Notes: generated by a model not told the origin, from the sequence alone. 64,000 nt of DNA from Druceiella hillmani (GCA_039881145.1 JAYKKI010000009.1:12526001-12590000); one strand, 5' to 3'; positions 47,283 to 59,187 are shown, counted from the first letter of the stretch. Numbers and translations: made by a program.

Positions 47283-49390
47283 AGTTCTAAAGCAAAAGGT
47301 GCTCATAATCTTAGATGTAGAGATGTGTGAAAACTTAAATTTTTTTTGAACGGAATTTTTACATTAGTCGTGTATATTATTAAAATAACGCTTATTTATT
47401 TTTTTAAACTGTATTATTAAGTGAATAAAAAAACATATAAGTCTAAACGACTTATATGTCTTATATATCTTGTTATGTATATATGTCTTATATACTTATA
47501 TATCTTTTACCATTATATTATTTTTGGTACCAACATAGAACTGTATAAATATTTTATACATTCAGCTGCTTTAATGCATGAAACTTTTATCTCATTAAGG
47601 GGGCAGTCTCCAAACATATTCTATTTATCAATACGTCCCGCAATAGTAACGCATTCTGATTCAATGGATATTGCCAATAAGGTTTTTATTTAAATTCTAA
47701 CAAAATATATTCAAATTAACTATTAATTACGGAAAATTCCGCAAATAGTTACGTTATTTTGCTAGCTTTTGTTTTTGCATGTAATCATTGTACAGAATTA
47801 CATTTTAGGATGGATACGAACAGTGACTGACAGTGTTCAATCGCTCGTCGCATTCTCTTTGCGACTAAAGTAAACATCTTCGCTCCAAGAATCATATCTG
47901 ATACTAGGATCATATTCGTGACGCGTTTGCCAGGCCTACATATAATCTTTAGTGATATTTTATGCTGTGTATTGATAATAACTGCATCATATTAATGTAT
48001 CTATACATAAAAATAAAATATTTTAAATATATCTTCAATATTGAGTTATTTATTTATTATCAAAATTTTTGAATGAACTATAATTAATCACATATATATT
48101 TTTAATTGATTTTATGTAAATTATATTAACAACAAAATGTTGTCGCTGTACAATATATTTATTATTACTGGTCGTAACAAATTATATTCCTATGACGTCG
48201 TGATTACATAATTACCAATACGTGCAGATTTTAAAATTTATCTCCTCGGTTAATAAAATTTAGGAAATCAATTTTATGACTTAATAATTCATGGCTATGA
48301 GAACTCTAACTGCTTACAGAAATTTCCAGCTAAATATGGGTGACACATAAATTCAGTAGAAACTCATAAATTTTGAGTTAAATTCAAAATTCGGAAAAAA
48401 TAATATCCACTAATTCAAAATATCTTTCAGTGTCACTAAAAATATTAATTCAGCTATTCATCACTACAACAAAATTTCTGTCGCTATTCGAAGTTAATTT
48501 AAAACAAAAATTACTTAATATAACTTTGGAGAATTGAATGAAAGATTGCCGATTTAATGGGAAACATCTTCATTCAGAAATATGGAAGTATGTAATAAAG
48601 CAGATGATAAAACTTTTTCTATAAACCTTTTTTGGTTAATGCCTCGTCTCTATCCCCCGTCAAACCTTCTTTGCAATTGTGAACTTCAAGATTACTAACT
48701 GTTTTTGGTATAATATTTATATTTTACCACTTATCTGGTGTTTACGAGGTTATGGTACAGTAATATTATTTATTTTTTATTAGGAATGTTGATCACTTGT
48801 TACTAGAATGAATTCCAAACAAATTCCCCCAGAAATATCGAATTGATTAATGAAGTACTTAAAACGAATTACACTAAAAATGTAACATGACAATAAATTG
48901 CTTTATTATTGTAGTGATATTTATTCCTGGAATCTAAAAACATTATCGAGATAGGAAACAAATCGTTCAGAGATGATATTAAAATTACCAATCTGAAGAG
49001 ACTTGTCGTTAATATGTTATTACCTCATTTTATGCGTTGATGACATAATAGCACATTTATAGTAACAGACATGTCCTTCAAACATTTCCTTAATATTTTC
49101 TAGAGATATTTCTTTTATTTGATATTTGGAAGGATGTACGACTTAGTCGTGCAATAGTGAATAAAACATAAATTTATATAAATATAAGCTTTGTCCGGGT
49201 TCGATATTTTTAGGATATTTTAATTGATACAGTAATTCATTTACAAGGTTGACTTAAGAAAATATCATTTAGGAACATGCACACCATTTATACACCGGGA
49301 AATAAGGCACAATCGTATTTTTAATATCACAGTATACCTACTTTTGCCAGGAATTTTATATTTATTAAATTTCTAAAATAATACCTTTTA
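47283..49390. other. Gene-free AT-rich stretch
   Basis: A 90-codon frame from a GTG (47421-47693) has no recognised domain and is tyrosine/isoleucine-rich. A more balanced patch is at about 47815-47945. No repeat identified. Confidence 0.45.
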
Positions 49391-49591
<201 letters not shown>

Positions 49592-49720
49592 TAAATAAGC
49601 CTATAGCATTGCTGGAGAATTGAGATTTTTCAATAACTATTGCACTTTAAATAGAAATATTCCTTCTTGAATTACAGTGGTGATGCGTATTCAATTTGCT
49701 GTAATATTCTAATTTCAATT

Positions 49721-51379
49721 GAAAGTATCTTGTTAAACTTTAAGCCGAATTGTTGTAATGGTATAGACAATTTTTTTTGTAAGTTTCATCTCTGCGCGCT
49801 TGGTCTTATCATGTGACAATACAAATTTAATTTCAAGTCCTTTATGCTTAAATTATTTCCTAGTAGTTTCTAGTTCTAAATTTAGTACTTTCTATGTGAT
49901 ACCTAAAAAAATCATCCAATATTGAATAGAAAAAGCATCCCTTACCAAATATATGATAGGAATGAAATGGCTCCCTTTTAAATTGAATTCCAAAAATTAT
50001 TCCAGCAAAAATTCCATTTAATTTAGCAGTTTTCGCGGTATGCTTAAACAAACAAATCCATAAATAGATAAGTCAAAATGCATTCTTGAGTCCAAAAGAG
50101 CCTAAATGGCCTATCTCTTTATTTTTTAAACTATATTCAATTTACAAATACGTTTCTGTTATGTTTTATAAAATGGTAGACAAAATTATGATAAAAAGAT
50201 ATTTCCATTTTTCATACAACTATTTTGTGTCAATATTTAAGTTAAATATAAATTGTTTTAAATGTATGACTAAGGGGAGATAATTGTAAGCAGTGAAATA
50301 TTATTATACCGATTATGTCAAAGACTGCTTTTATCCAATTTTTTAATATCAGTTTAATCTTTGCTCGCAACAGTAAAAAATTATTAGAAAATATGATTTA
50401 ATATATATCTAATGAGCCAGAACTCTTTAAGAAGGAATATCGGGAACTTAACTAAATTGTGTACCCAATATATTAAAAGATATGTAAAACTATAATACTG
50501 TCTATGAGAAAGACAGTTTATTTTCCATTCTTGCTCAATAGAATCATTTTAACCCCAGGACTTACTTAAATACTAATTAATGTGCGTTCAATAAGGACAA
50601 CTCATTTACGGCAAACGAAAATCAGTCTGGATATGGGTTGCAACAACCTAGCCTATGGGGATATTTATTACATTCAAGCCATTTATACGAGCCTTAGGAT
50701 AGTCAATTGAGAACAAGCAGTATATTGTTCTGCCACAGAGAAAAGATATTAAATTATCGGGTGTTTTGGTTACTATTGTTGTTTTCTTTTATTTATCAAG
50801 TAATACTTCATCAACAAATTTTGTTTAAAAGTAATTTTTAGTCTTTATGAGAAACTATGATTATTTCGCTTTCAAAGAATCATTAATAAATCAAATTCGT
50901 GTTACAATCATTTGACATTTTTATAATCATAACATTTAAGAGACACCTTTTGTGAAATATTTCGATTTTATACCTAATTAACTTTTAAGGCTCTTCCGGC
51001 ATCTCGAACTTTTTAGACTTACTGGAAGTGTGACTTTTTGTTAGAACTCAATGCAAAGTGGCATTTGACAGTAACATAAACATTATATTATAAAAAAGAG
51101 TAATATAATCTCTATTTTCAACGCGCAAAATAAGTCAGCAAGTCCACTACATTTCAGTCAGAGCCCACAAGTAGCAATTTGTTATCCGGAAAGACGCCAA
51201 AATTCAGAGAGCGGCTAAAAAATGTGGAGGACTGCCATAAATTACTGAGCGTATTCTTTAGCGCTGAACGACAAAAGTTCTGAGTGACCCTGTTACCTAC
51301 CGCGTTTTTATCAGCGATATGCTTTGTAAGGAAAAAAGTTTTTTTGACATAATCGCACTTTCAAATTAAGAAGTGGCGA
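49721..51379 (+). repeat. Long inverted repeat, left arm (about 1.66 kb)
   Basis: The arm begins GAAAGTATCTTGTTAAACTT and ends AAATTAAGAAGTGGCGA. Its reverse complement is found at 51583-53237 over the whole length, with scattered substitutions and small indels; by eye the best parts (for example 51150-51379) are about 90% alike. No recognisable protein, and frames inside (such as 49860-50051 and 50086-50283) are not conserved as frames between arms. The GC-richer inner end (51170-51330) is the best conserved part. It could be a foldback transposon arm or an inverted duplication. Confidence 0.9.
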
Positions 51380-51582
51380 ATTAATTAAGGAGAATGGTTC
51401 TCAATATAGATTTCAAAATACAAATTCGTATTCTCATATTCTCCTTATTTATTTTTATATAATAAAATAAATCATTCAAATAATATCTACTTTTGACCAC
51501 AAACATTGTCTTTGCTGGCTCGGATATTTAATTTGTGCAAAGTTGAAATTTTACACAAGTCATTTAAGCTCCACTCGTAAAG
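51380..51582. other. Spacer of the long inverted repeat
   Basis: 203 bases of AT-rich unique sequence between the arms; would form the loop of a hairpin transcript. No feature recognised. Confidence 0.85.
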
Positions 51583-53237
51583 TCGCCACTTCTTAATTTG
51601 AAAGTGCAATTATGTCAAAAAAACTTTTTTCCTGACAAAGCATATCGCTGATAAAAACGCGGCAGGTAACAGGGTCACTTAGAAATTTTGTCGTTCAGCG
51701 CTAAAGAACGCGCTCGGTAATTTACGGCAGTCCTCCACATTTTTTAGCGGCACTCTGGATTTTGGCGTCTTTCCGGATAACAAATAATAACTTGTAGGCC
51801 CTGGCTGAAATGTAGTGGACTTGCTGACTTATTTTGCACTTTGAAAATAAAGATTATATTACTTTATTCAGTAATATCATGTTTATATTACTTTCAAAGG
51901 CCACTTTGCATTGAGTTCTAATATAAAGTCACACTTCCAGTAAGCCTAAAAACTTCGAGATGCCGAAAGAGCCTTAAAAGTTAATTAGGTATAAAATCGG
52001 AATATTTCACAAAAAGTATCTTTTAAATATTATGATAATAAAAATGTCAAATGATTGTAACACGAATTTTATTTATTAATGATTCTTTGAAATCGAAATA
52101 ATTAGTTTCTCATAAAGACTAAAAATTACTTTTAAACAAAATTTGTTGATGAAGTATTACTTGATAAATAAAAACAACCAACAATAATACACAAAACACC
52201 CGACAGTTCAATATCTTTTATCTGTGGTAGAACAATATACTGCTTGTTCTCAATTAACTAACCTAAGGCTCGTATAAATGGCTTGAAGTTAGTAATTATC
52301 CGCCTAGGCCAGGTTGTTGCAACGCATATCCAGACTGATTTTCGTTTGCCGTTAATGCGTTGTCCTTATTGGACGCACATTAATTAGTACTTAAGTATGT
52401 GCTGGAATTAAAATATTCTAATGAGCAAGAATGGAAAATAAACTATCTTTCTCATAGACAGTATTGTAGTATTACATAACTTTTAATATATGGGGTACGC
52501 AATTTAGTCCCCAATATTCCTTCCTGTAAAGAGTTCTGGCTCATCAGATGTATATTAAATATTATTTTCTAATAATTTTTTTATTTTTGTGAGCAAAGAT
52601 GAAACTGATATAAAAAAAAATTTAAAAAATGCAGTCTTTGACATGAGCGGTATAATAATATTTAACTGCTGACGATTATCTTTTCTTAGTCATACATTTA
52701 AAACAATTTATATATAACTTAAATATTGACACAAAATAGTTGTATGAAAACCTTAAATACATGTTTATCGTAATTTTGTCTATAATTTTATAAAACATAA
52801 CAGAAGCGGGTTCGTAAATTGAATATACTTAAAAAAATGAGGTAGGCTATTTAGGCTCCTTTGAACTCAAGAATGCATTTTTACGTATCCATCTGTTTAT
52901 GGGATGTTTGTTTAAGCATCCCGCGAAAAGTGCTAATTTAAATGGAATTTTTGCTGGAATAATTCTTGGAATTTAATTTTAAAAGGAGCTATTTCATTCC
53001 TGCCATATATTTCGTAAGGGACGCTTTTTCTATTCAATATTGGATGATTTTATTCAGTATCACATAGAAACTACCAAATTTAGAACTAGAAACTACGAGG
53101 ACATAATTTAAGCATAACGGACTTGAAATTAAATTTTCAGTAACACATGATAAGACCAAGTTCTCAGAGATGAAACTCGCAAAAAAAATGTCGACACCGT
53201 TACTGCGATTCGGCTTAAAGTTTAACAAGGTACTTTC
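51583..53237 (-). repeat. Long inverted repeat, right arm (about 1.65 kb)
   Basis: Reverse complement of 49721-51379, from TCGCCACTTCTTAATTTGAA to AAGTTTAACAAGGTACTTTC. Both ends of the pairing stop sharply. Immediate flanks (AATTTCAATT left, GGAACGAAAA right) show no obvious target-site duplication. If transcribed across, the RNA would fold into a hairpin with about 1.65 kb of double strand, a possible source of endogenous siRNAs. Confidence 0.9.
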
Positions 53238-54014
53238 GGAACGAAAACATGATTTATTATTATTGGAGAAAAGCCTCTGTTAAAAATTAAATAATATACA
53301 TGACCGAGGACGCGGACAAATGCTCGTGTACAAAAAATTTATTTTACCATGAGACGACTGCGTAACGTCCAGCTAAACTACCGGTAAATTTCAGATTGTG
53401 AGTCCCCAAAATACCATTTTTGGGTGAAAATATTTTTTTAATTTTTATTGAAACATAAATTAAATACGAATTACATTTTTTTTGGATTCTAACGAAAAAT
53501 TTGTTCTTTTGTCGCTGAAAAATACGAATTTTCTATTTCACACTTATTTTTGCTCCTGTTTTAAGGACTCCAAACCCAAAAGACACGAGCGAAAGACATT
53601 TTTTGTAACATCAATATGTCTCTATCTGTCACCAATGTGAGACAAAATGCTCGAAGCTTTTAACATTTAATTTCTCGTCTAATCTGACCCGAACTTAATA
53701 ATTAATTCTTTTGTTAAGTATGTATTTTTTAAAGTCTAAAGTTCGTCCGTACTCACTTTAAAAATATTATTCCTTTGTCCTTTTCTGAGCATCAAAATAT
53801 AATTTTTATTCTGAATTTTGTTGATTAAAGGTAGTTTCGAATATAAATAATATATTTTATTTTTTGTTGTGTAGTGCAATATATCTAAAATTTCATGCAA
53901 TTCTAAACATTTTTATACATTTTTATGTACCGTTTGACTACGCTTTAGGACAATATAAAGGCCAGAAAAACAAACTTTGCTACTTAAGGTAAAGTTCATT
54001 AAATTTGCGTTATG
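53238..54014. other. Gene-free AT-rich stretch
   Basis: No coding region or repeat identified. Confidence 0.5.
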
Positions 54015-54210
54015 ATCCGCGTGATGTATGAGACGCGTATTCGACAAAACCCGGCGCCGTCAACAGCACCCTAAGGAGGATTAGGGCCTGTAATCCTGGA
54101 TGCCAACTTGATATTACAGAAATGTCTGGCGATGAGTCACTGACCGAGTTAACTCGTTGGGCGAATCATATTATGCAGTGACCCATCTCCGCTATGCGGC
54201 TAAACGTTAA
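54015..54210. promoter_or_regulatory. GC-elevated island about 0.9 kb upstream of the K2P gene
   Basis: CpG-containing block with ACCCGGCGCCGTC and GGATTAGGG words (the latter a bicoid/Otx-type GGATTA). No open frame. Its place upstream of the K2P first exon, on the far side of a mariner relic, makes it a candidate promoter or enhancer of that gene. Confidence 0.35.
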
Positions 54211-54504
54211 TTTCATTCCTACAATATAAAACTTTTGATGTAAACATTTTATGGGATTAAAGATTGCTCCTCTTCATTTTCATTTTTATTCATGTTTTGA
54301 AATAACGCACGTACTTTCTTCTTCTAGTCCTTTAATAAAATTATTCGTCATTTGTAATTTAAATGAACCGATTAAAAGAAATCAGTAAGTTTTTTTAAGT
54401 TGGTAAAATCTCCCTTAATTACCAAGGCAAACTTGAGCGCGCTCTATTAACTATTCCTAGCTTTCAGAATAGTTCGAACTCGAAATTTCTCTGCGAATTG
54501 CATT

Positions 54505-55001
54505 ATGGATAAATTAGTTGAACAAAGAGTTTACCTTAAATTTCGTGTTTCAAACAATATTTATTGGGCGTAATTGTTAAACATTTTGAAAAAGACCAGC
54601 GGTGAATCGACCATGTCGAAAAGACAGACGTACATGTGGTATAAATCGTTTCACGAGAGGCATGAAACAGTCGAAAATTTCCCTCGTCCCAGACGGGCTT
54701 CAATGTCTACAACTGACGATAACAGAATAAAAATCAAATAATTTATGATCGAAAATCATCATTTCGTGGCCATCCCCCACAGTGGCTGGATTTAGACCTG
54801 TGTGACTTTTTCTTATTTCCAAAATTGAAATTGCCACTGCGTGAAATCTTTTTTAACTTGGTTGAAGATAACAAGGGCAAACACTTTGTCAACAACTTAT
54901 CCATAACAAAATTCGTAGAGCAACTTTGTAGTCGACCTAATACGAAACGAATTTTAAAATTTGATAAAAATTCACAATTTTTTCTTTTGCTTTCCAGATA
55001 A
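54505..55001 (+). pseudogene. Mariner transposase with central deletion
   Basis: The start MDKLVEQRVYLKFRV (54505) and KKTSGESTMSKRQTYMWYKS, then ETVENFPRPRRASMSTTDDN (to about 54720), are the paired helix-turn-helix N-terminus of a mariner transposase. After about 40 bases the C-terminal end follows in another frame: PQWLDLDLCDFFLFPKLKLP (about 54775), equal to the SPDLAPCDFFLFPKLK block, down to a stop at 54999-55001. The whole catalytic centre (roughly 200 residues) is deleted. The minus-strand frame 54743-55057 is its antisense shadow. It ends only 98 bases before the K2P start codon. Confidence 0.85.
54986..54997 (+). promoter_or_regulatory. Possible 3' splice site inside the mariner tail
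   Basis: A pyrimidine-rich run (54979-54995) ends in CAG at 54995-54997, a good splice-acceptor shape. If used, a noncoding 5' exon of the K2P gene would be joined here. Only sequence shape supports this. Confidence 0.3.
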
Positions 55002-55067
55002 CAACCATCGCTTACACCGCTAATATTTATTGCATCTATTGCTTCAAAGAACAACAATAAACCTAAT

Positions 55068-55109
55068 ATGAATGATCGTAAATCTCAAAGTAAATCAAGA
55101 TGGAAATAG
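55068..55109 (+). other. Upstream ORF overlapping the K2P start
   Basis: ATG at 55068 opens 13 codons (MNDRKSQSKSRWK) and stops at 55107-55109, overlapping the K2P start at 55100 in another frame. If transcribed, it could reduce translation of the channel. Confidence 0.4.
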
Positions 55110-55833
55110 ATCATCGCATATTGGACAAGGACGCTATAAACCGCTTTGAGCAGTACAGCCTAGCCAAGCCATCTTTAAATGGAGGAGTACTTATAGACCA
55201 ATGTCAGGAAACAGATTCACAGCCATCCATAAGCAAAACGCCGCTACCAAAACCGCGCCAAAAAATTGTATGTTGTTTATGCTTCAAAACTACGAAATAT
55301 CGACGAAAACAACTGATAGTAAGCTCCATAACCAACTTTGCTATATTTTGCCTGCTATTGGCTTACACTTTTCTAGGATCATTCATTTTCTTGGCTATAG
55401 AAGGCGGTAATGATTTCACGGTCAGACCGAAAACTCTCCCAAACATAAATCAATAGTTCTTCGGAATTTACAAAATTTATCTCTGGTGACGAAAATTCGG
55501 ATCGAGATTTCATGAAAGTTAATGCATCGTTACCTTAAAGTTATTTCTGGGAGGAGAGGAAAAAAGCTGTCGAATGTATTTGGGAGATAACCGTGTCCTT
55601 AAATATTTTATATAGAGAGAATTGGACTCAATTGGCAGCGCAGGAGATAACAAAATTTCAGAATGAGCTCGTACAAAGAATCACCGCCGAAATGGTATCG
55701 CAATATGGTGAAGATTATAAAGAGATGGCTCTTGGCGGTGCAGGAAAGAGCGGCGTCACTGTAATTCATGAGGAGCACGAGTGGAACCTGGCTTTAGCTT
55801 TCTTCTATTCACTAACCGTTCTTACTACTATAG
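55100..55833 (+). CDS. K2P exon with M1, cap loop and pore 1
   Basis: The start MEIDHRILDKDAINRFEQYS is the first ATG in frame. Residues about 66-100 (LIVSSITNFAIFCLLLAYTF and onward) form M1, ending FLAIEGG. The frame stops at 55454 (TAG). Shifting one base gives SSEFTKFISGDENSDRDFMK, then LP and a TAA at 55536, then SYFWEERKKAVECIWEI and NILYRENWTQLAAQEITKFQ. The region EWNLALAFFYSLTVLTTIG carries pore helix 1. The exon ends within the first G codon of GYGN at donor GTTTGT (phase 1). A GT at 55407 with an AG at 55505-55506 could remove the shift as a 100-bp intron, but the TAA at 55536 would remain. Confidence 0.75.
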
Positions 55834-57877
55834 GTTTGTATATTTTATAGTTTTTATTAACTATAATTGAAAGAACGTTATCGGTATCATTACTTTATGT
55901 AAATAAAAAATATTTTTAGAGGATTCTTTCCATACAATTGATTCTATTTCAGGTCTGATATGTTTAAATATTTTTTTCGACAACATTAATAATAACCCTG
56001 AGTAATTTACCAAGTTAATACGTTCTGAGAGGTTAGATTAAATCAGCCATCTTTGCAGAAAATTTAAAGTTCAATAATTGAAGAAAAAATAATGCTGCGG
56101 TAAAAATGAAATTACTTTTATCGAGCACACAATTTTCCATGATTTCCTTCAAATAACCATTTTTATTATCTACCTTTTACGAGCTACAGTACGTTCAAAT
56201 TTACAAAACTTAGCGTCTTCGAATTATTTTGCGTCGTACTGACAAAGCGTTAAAATGTCGAATAGCAATCTTGTAGGGTCTATGATTTTTGTCTTGGACA
56301 CCATTTATTGAAATAATTAGTTTAACAGAAATAGCGTGTTCATCATTGAAAAAAATATTTTTTGACCATATATGTTTCCAAATTCGTATATTTATTGCAT
56401 GCATATAATTGAAGAAATCAGAATTTCGCATGATTTTCACTTAAACATTATTATTTTATAGTCTCAGTAATTAATGAGAAACATTAAGTTTTCTAAGAAT
56501 AGTTTTTCCAAATATTCATAAGGTTATCAAAAAATCTCATTATTTGTTCATTAAACGTTTAAAAAATCTACTTATATCAAATTAATTAAATGGCATGGTA
56601 TGACGATATTAAATAAATGTTCAAATAAAAAATGATTGGCCAATTGGAACCTAACCAAATAACGATGCCGTAATGTGATATCCGATAACATAGTTGTTAT
56701 GTAAAACACCGACGAAATTCGCTAAATTTTTTATATACTATTCAAGCTATAAATATTCAACTTATTTTGAAATTTAAAAATGATTTGCTTTCCAGTTTTC
56801 GTAAAAGTCGCTCTTAATATTTTACAAATAACATTACAGGAAATATAGTTTTTTCATAACATTTTTAATTTTATTCAAAAAACCCGTCAAGCGATTTATC
56901 TAAAAAACTAAGTGTGAAATGATGTTATTTAAAGTTTTTAATAAAAAATATTTATCATCTAGTTTTGGTAAAAATCGCTCTCAAAAACGTAAAATTAACA
57001 TTATAGGAAAAATTGGTATTTCACCACAATTCATTTTATATAAAAAGACTCAATAAGATACCCAAAAATTATATTTCCTTTTTTCCAAACTTTTAAAATG
57101 ATTTTATATTAACAGCTTTAGAAAAAAAAATTAACATAATTTTATAATAACTTTGGGATCTTTCTCTTACACTACAACTACCGTAAATACTTAATGAGAT
57201 ATTTGATAATGTATTGATACAATATTTCTGGTATACTAAACTTTTTCCAAAATGGCGTTAATAAAAAGTTATAGAAAATATAGTCTCCTATACCATATTT
57301 GAACCATTGGTCTTTAGTTTTTGAAATAATAAGAAAAAAGTTATTTTCCAAATTTTTTAAACTATAACTCGTAAACGGTTTATTGCACGATTACTATAAC
57401 TATTATTATGGAAAATTTAATGCTCTACAAAAGATAATTTATTAATTTTTGAAAAAACTTCTCGGCTGCGTAAACTTGGTATATTATATAAAACGTGATA
57501 TTTAATAGTATTGTCAAAAATCTAAATGAAGGAACTATGAAGAAAATATAATTTAACTGGGTTTTTCATTACAAATAAAAAATGGTTTTGTCATCTTCCT
57601 GAAAATTTTAAATTTGCGGTATAAAAGAGTTACAAAGTCTTAAAATTAATGTTAAAAATTATTATGAGCATATAAAATACCTTACATACATAGGAATAAA
57701 AAGGTGTTGACAAGATATTTTACTTTGATGAAGTAATAGACGAAAGGTATAAACGGATTTAATTGTTAAATTAATTAGTTACAGGTCTAAAAAATCTCAG
57801 ATTAGTTTAACTTCTTAATGCAAAAGGATGCTTCATTAAAATAAAAACAATAAATTAATTCGATCTTTCTTTAACAG
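55834..57877 (+). other. K2P intron (2,044 bp, phase 1)
   Basis: Donor GTTTGT at 55834 and acceptor CTTTAACAG ending at 57877 join TTIG to YGN, restoring the selectivity filter exactly. The interior is AT-rich and gene-free. Degenerate repeated blocks occur at about 56790-56860 and 56955-57030 (both with a TAAAA(G/A)TCGCTCT core and an ACATTA(C/T)AGGAAA core) and a related one at about 57360, an old decayed tandem repeat. Small frames here are not genes. Confidence 0.8.
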
Positions 57878-58980
57878 GCTATGGCAACATTGCTCCAAAG
57901 ACAACACTGGGCAAAGCAGCCACCATCGGTTACGCGCTTTTCGGCATACCTCTAACTCTAATCTACCTCTCAAGCGTGGGCTCATTACTCTCTAAGCTAG
58001 CCCGCAGCGTCTTGACACGTGCTCTCTGCTACTGTCTTTGCTCTAATTGCGGCTACTGTTGCTATGACGAACGCCGAATGGCCGAAAAGGAACGAAGAAT
58101 GAAAGTCAAACGCTAACAGCAGGAAATCCAGAAGGAACAAAAAAGCAGAAACGGTTCCTCGGAAGAGTGCTACGTTTTGAAACCTTCCGGAACTCAACAA
58201 AAAGATAATCTATCTACGGACAAGTTAAATGAAACAGGCAATGGGAAAGACGATGTTATCAGTTGGCCAGATACTGATTCGAAACTTTCAATGCATGGTT
58301 TGAGTATTCTAGCACCCGTGCTGTTGTGTTTATGTGCTATTTTTATTTACATAATTTTGGGATCATTAGTTTTGTATCACATCAATAATATGGACTTGTT
58401 GGATGGATTCTATTTCTGTTTCATGGCACTCAGTACAATAGGTTTTGGCAATTTAGTCCCAGGAACAAATCTGAATACGATAAATGGAGTCAGATATTAT
58501 AGCACCGAAAGCACAACGGTGTGGTTTTGCTCAGTGTACACGCTGACAGGCTTAGCCCTCACAGCGATATGTTTCGGTGTCATCCACGACGAGATAATTC
58601 ACAGAATTAAGCACCAGCAGAAACAATGGTCGCAAAAGAGTAACGTAGTTAACGACGGAATTAACGTGCACGACGGATTGTATATGGCTTCTTGACATTT
58701 GTATGCAAACAAAAATAAATCTGAGAATCTTTACAGCGTTATGGAGGATAATAACGCCGGTACAGATAAGGTAGGTAAATCCGAATCAGATAAGAGTGAG
58801 ACAAGCTTGTCGACGAATGATCAAGGTGGTGAAAGCACCGGCGAGGAGTTTCCCTTACCTTGTAACGTGGATGAGGAAATCGTCGCCATAGTAACGAAAA
58901 AAGAGTCCGCCGGACACGTCAATATGGTTGCATATAACTGTTTACCGGAAATGTTGGAACATATCGGACAATTGCCGTAA
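57878..58980 (+). CDS. K2P exon with M2, M3, pore 2, M4 and C-terminal tail
   Basis: Begins (G)YGNIAPKTTLGKAATIGYAL, then M2 FGIPLTLIYLSSVGSLL. A cysteine-rich segment CYCLCSNCGYCCYDERRMAE and basic residues follow, then a TAA (58114-58116) where QQ-rich sequence continues in frame. M3 is LAPVLLCLCAIFIYIILGSL, pore 2 is DGFYFCFMALSTIGFGN, and M4 is WFCSVYTLTGLALTAICFG, followed by a basic membrane-edge RIKHQQKQW. After MAS a TGA (58693-58695) interrupts, and 95 more codons follow in frame to TAA at 58978-58980, acidic and serine-rich, as in a cytoplasmic tail. Confidence 0.8.
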
Positions 58981-59187
58981 AATAAGTTTAATTTTTGTTT
59001 GTGTAAATACATGAGTATTTTACCGAATACCATGTAATATAAGTTGTCACAATGTCTACATATCACGAATTGTTTAACTAATTAATTACGTTGGATAATT
59101 TGTTGTTATAACATTAAGTTCCACATTATGTCACCTCCAACTTAGATTCTCACAAAACCTCTGTTAAATTTCAGAGTTCTTTCACTA

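Larger units (their letters stand above)
55100..58980 (+). pseudogene. Insect two-pore-domain potassium channel (K2P/TWiK-like), disrupted
   Basis: Two coding exons (55100-55833 and 57878-58980) would give about 610 residues of a K2P leak channel, a plasma-membrane dimer passing K+ and setting resting potential. All family parts are present: M1, a large extracellular cap loop with the insect-type WEITVSLNILYRENWTQLAA block, pore 1 with TTIGYGN, M2, a cysteine-rich cytoplasmic loop, M3, pore 2 with STIGFGN, and M4. The frame is broken by a TAG plus +1 shift (55454-55457), TAA (55536-55538), TAA (58114-58116) and TGA (58693-58695). Amino acids between the lesions look well kept, so it is a recent pseudogene, a sequence with errors, or a gene using recoding. 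Confidence 0.8.

Noticed and set aside
49190..49215. GGGTTCGA word resembling a tRNA B box
   Set aside because: No matching A box or cloverleaf can be drawn around it; no tRNA gene was found in the window.
54743..55057. 104-codon minus-strand frame upstream of the K2P gene
   Set aside because: It is the antisense of the mariner transposase C-terminus, whose plus-strand reading matches the family.
55407..55506. A 100-bp intron that would remove the first K2P frameshift
   Set aside because: The donor (GTAATG) and frame are compatible, but the acceptor lacks a pyrimidine tract, the skipped sequence looks like protein, and the TAA at 55536 would still end the frame.
58821..59066. 81-codon minus-strand frame over the K2P tail
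   Set aside because: Shadow of the K2P C-terminal exon; no independent support. The same holds for 57997-58200.
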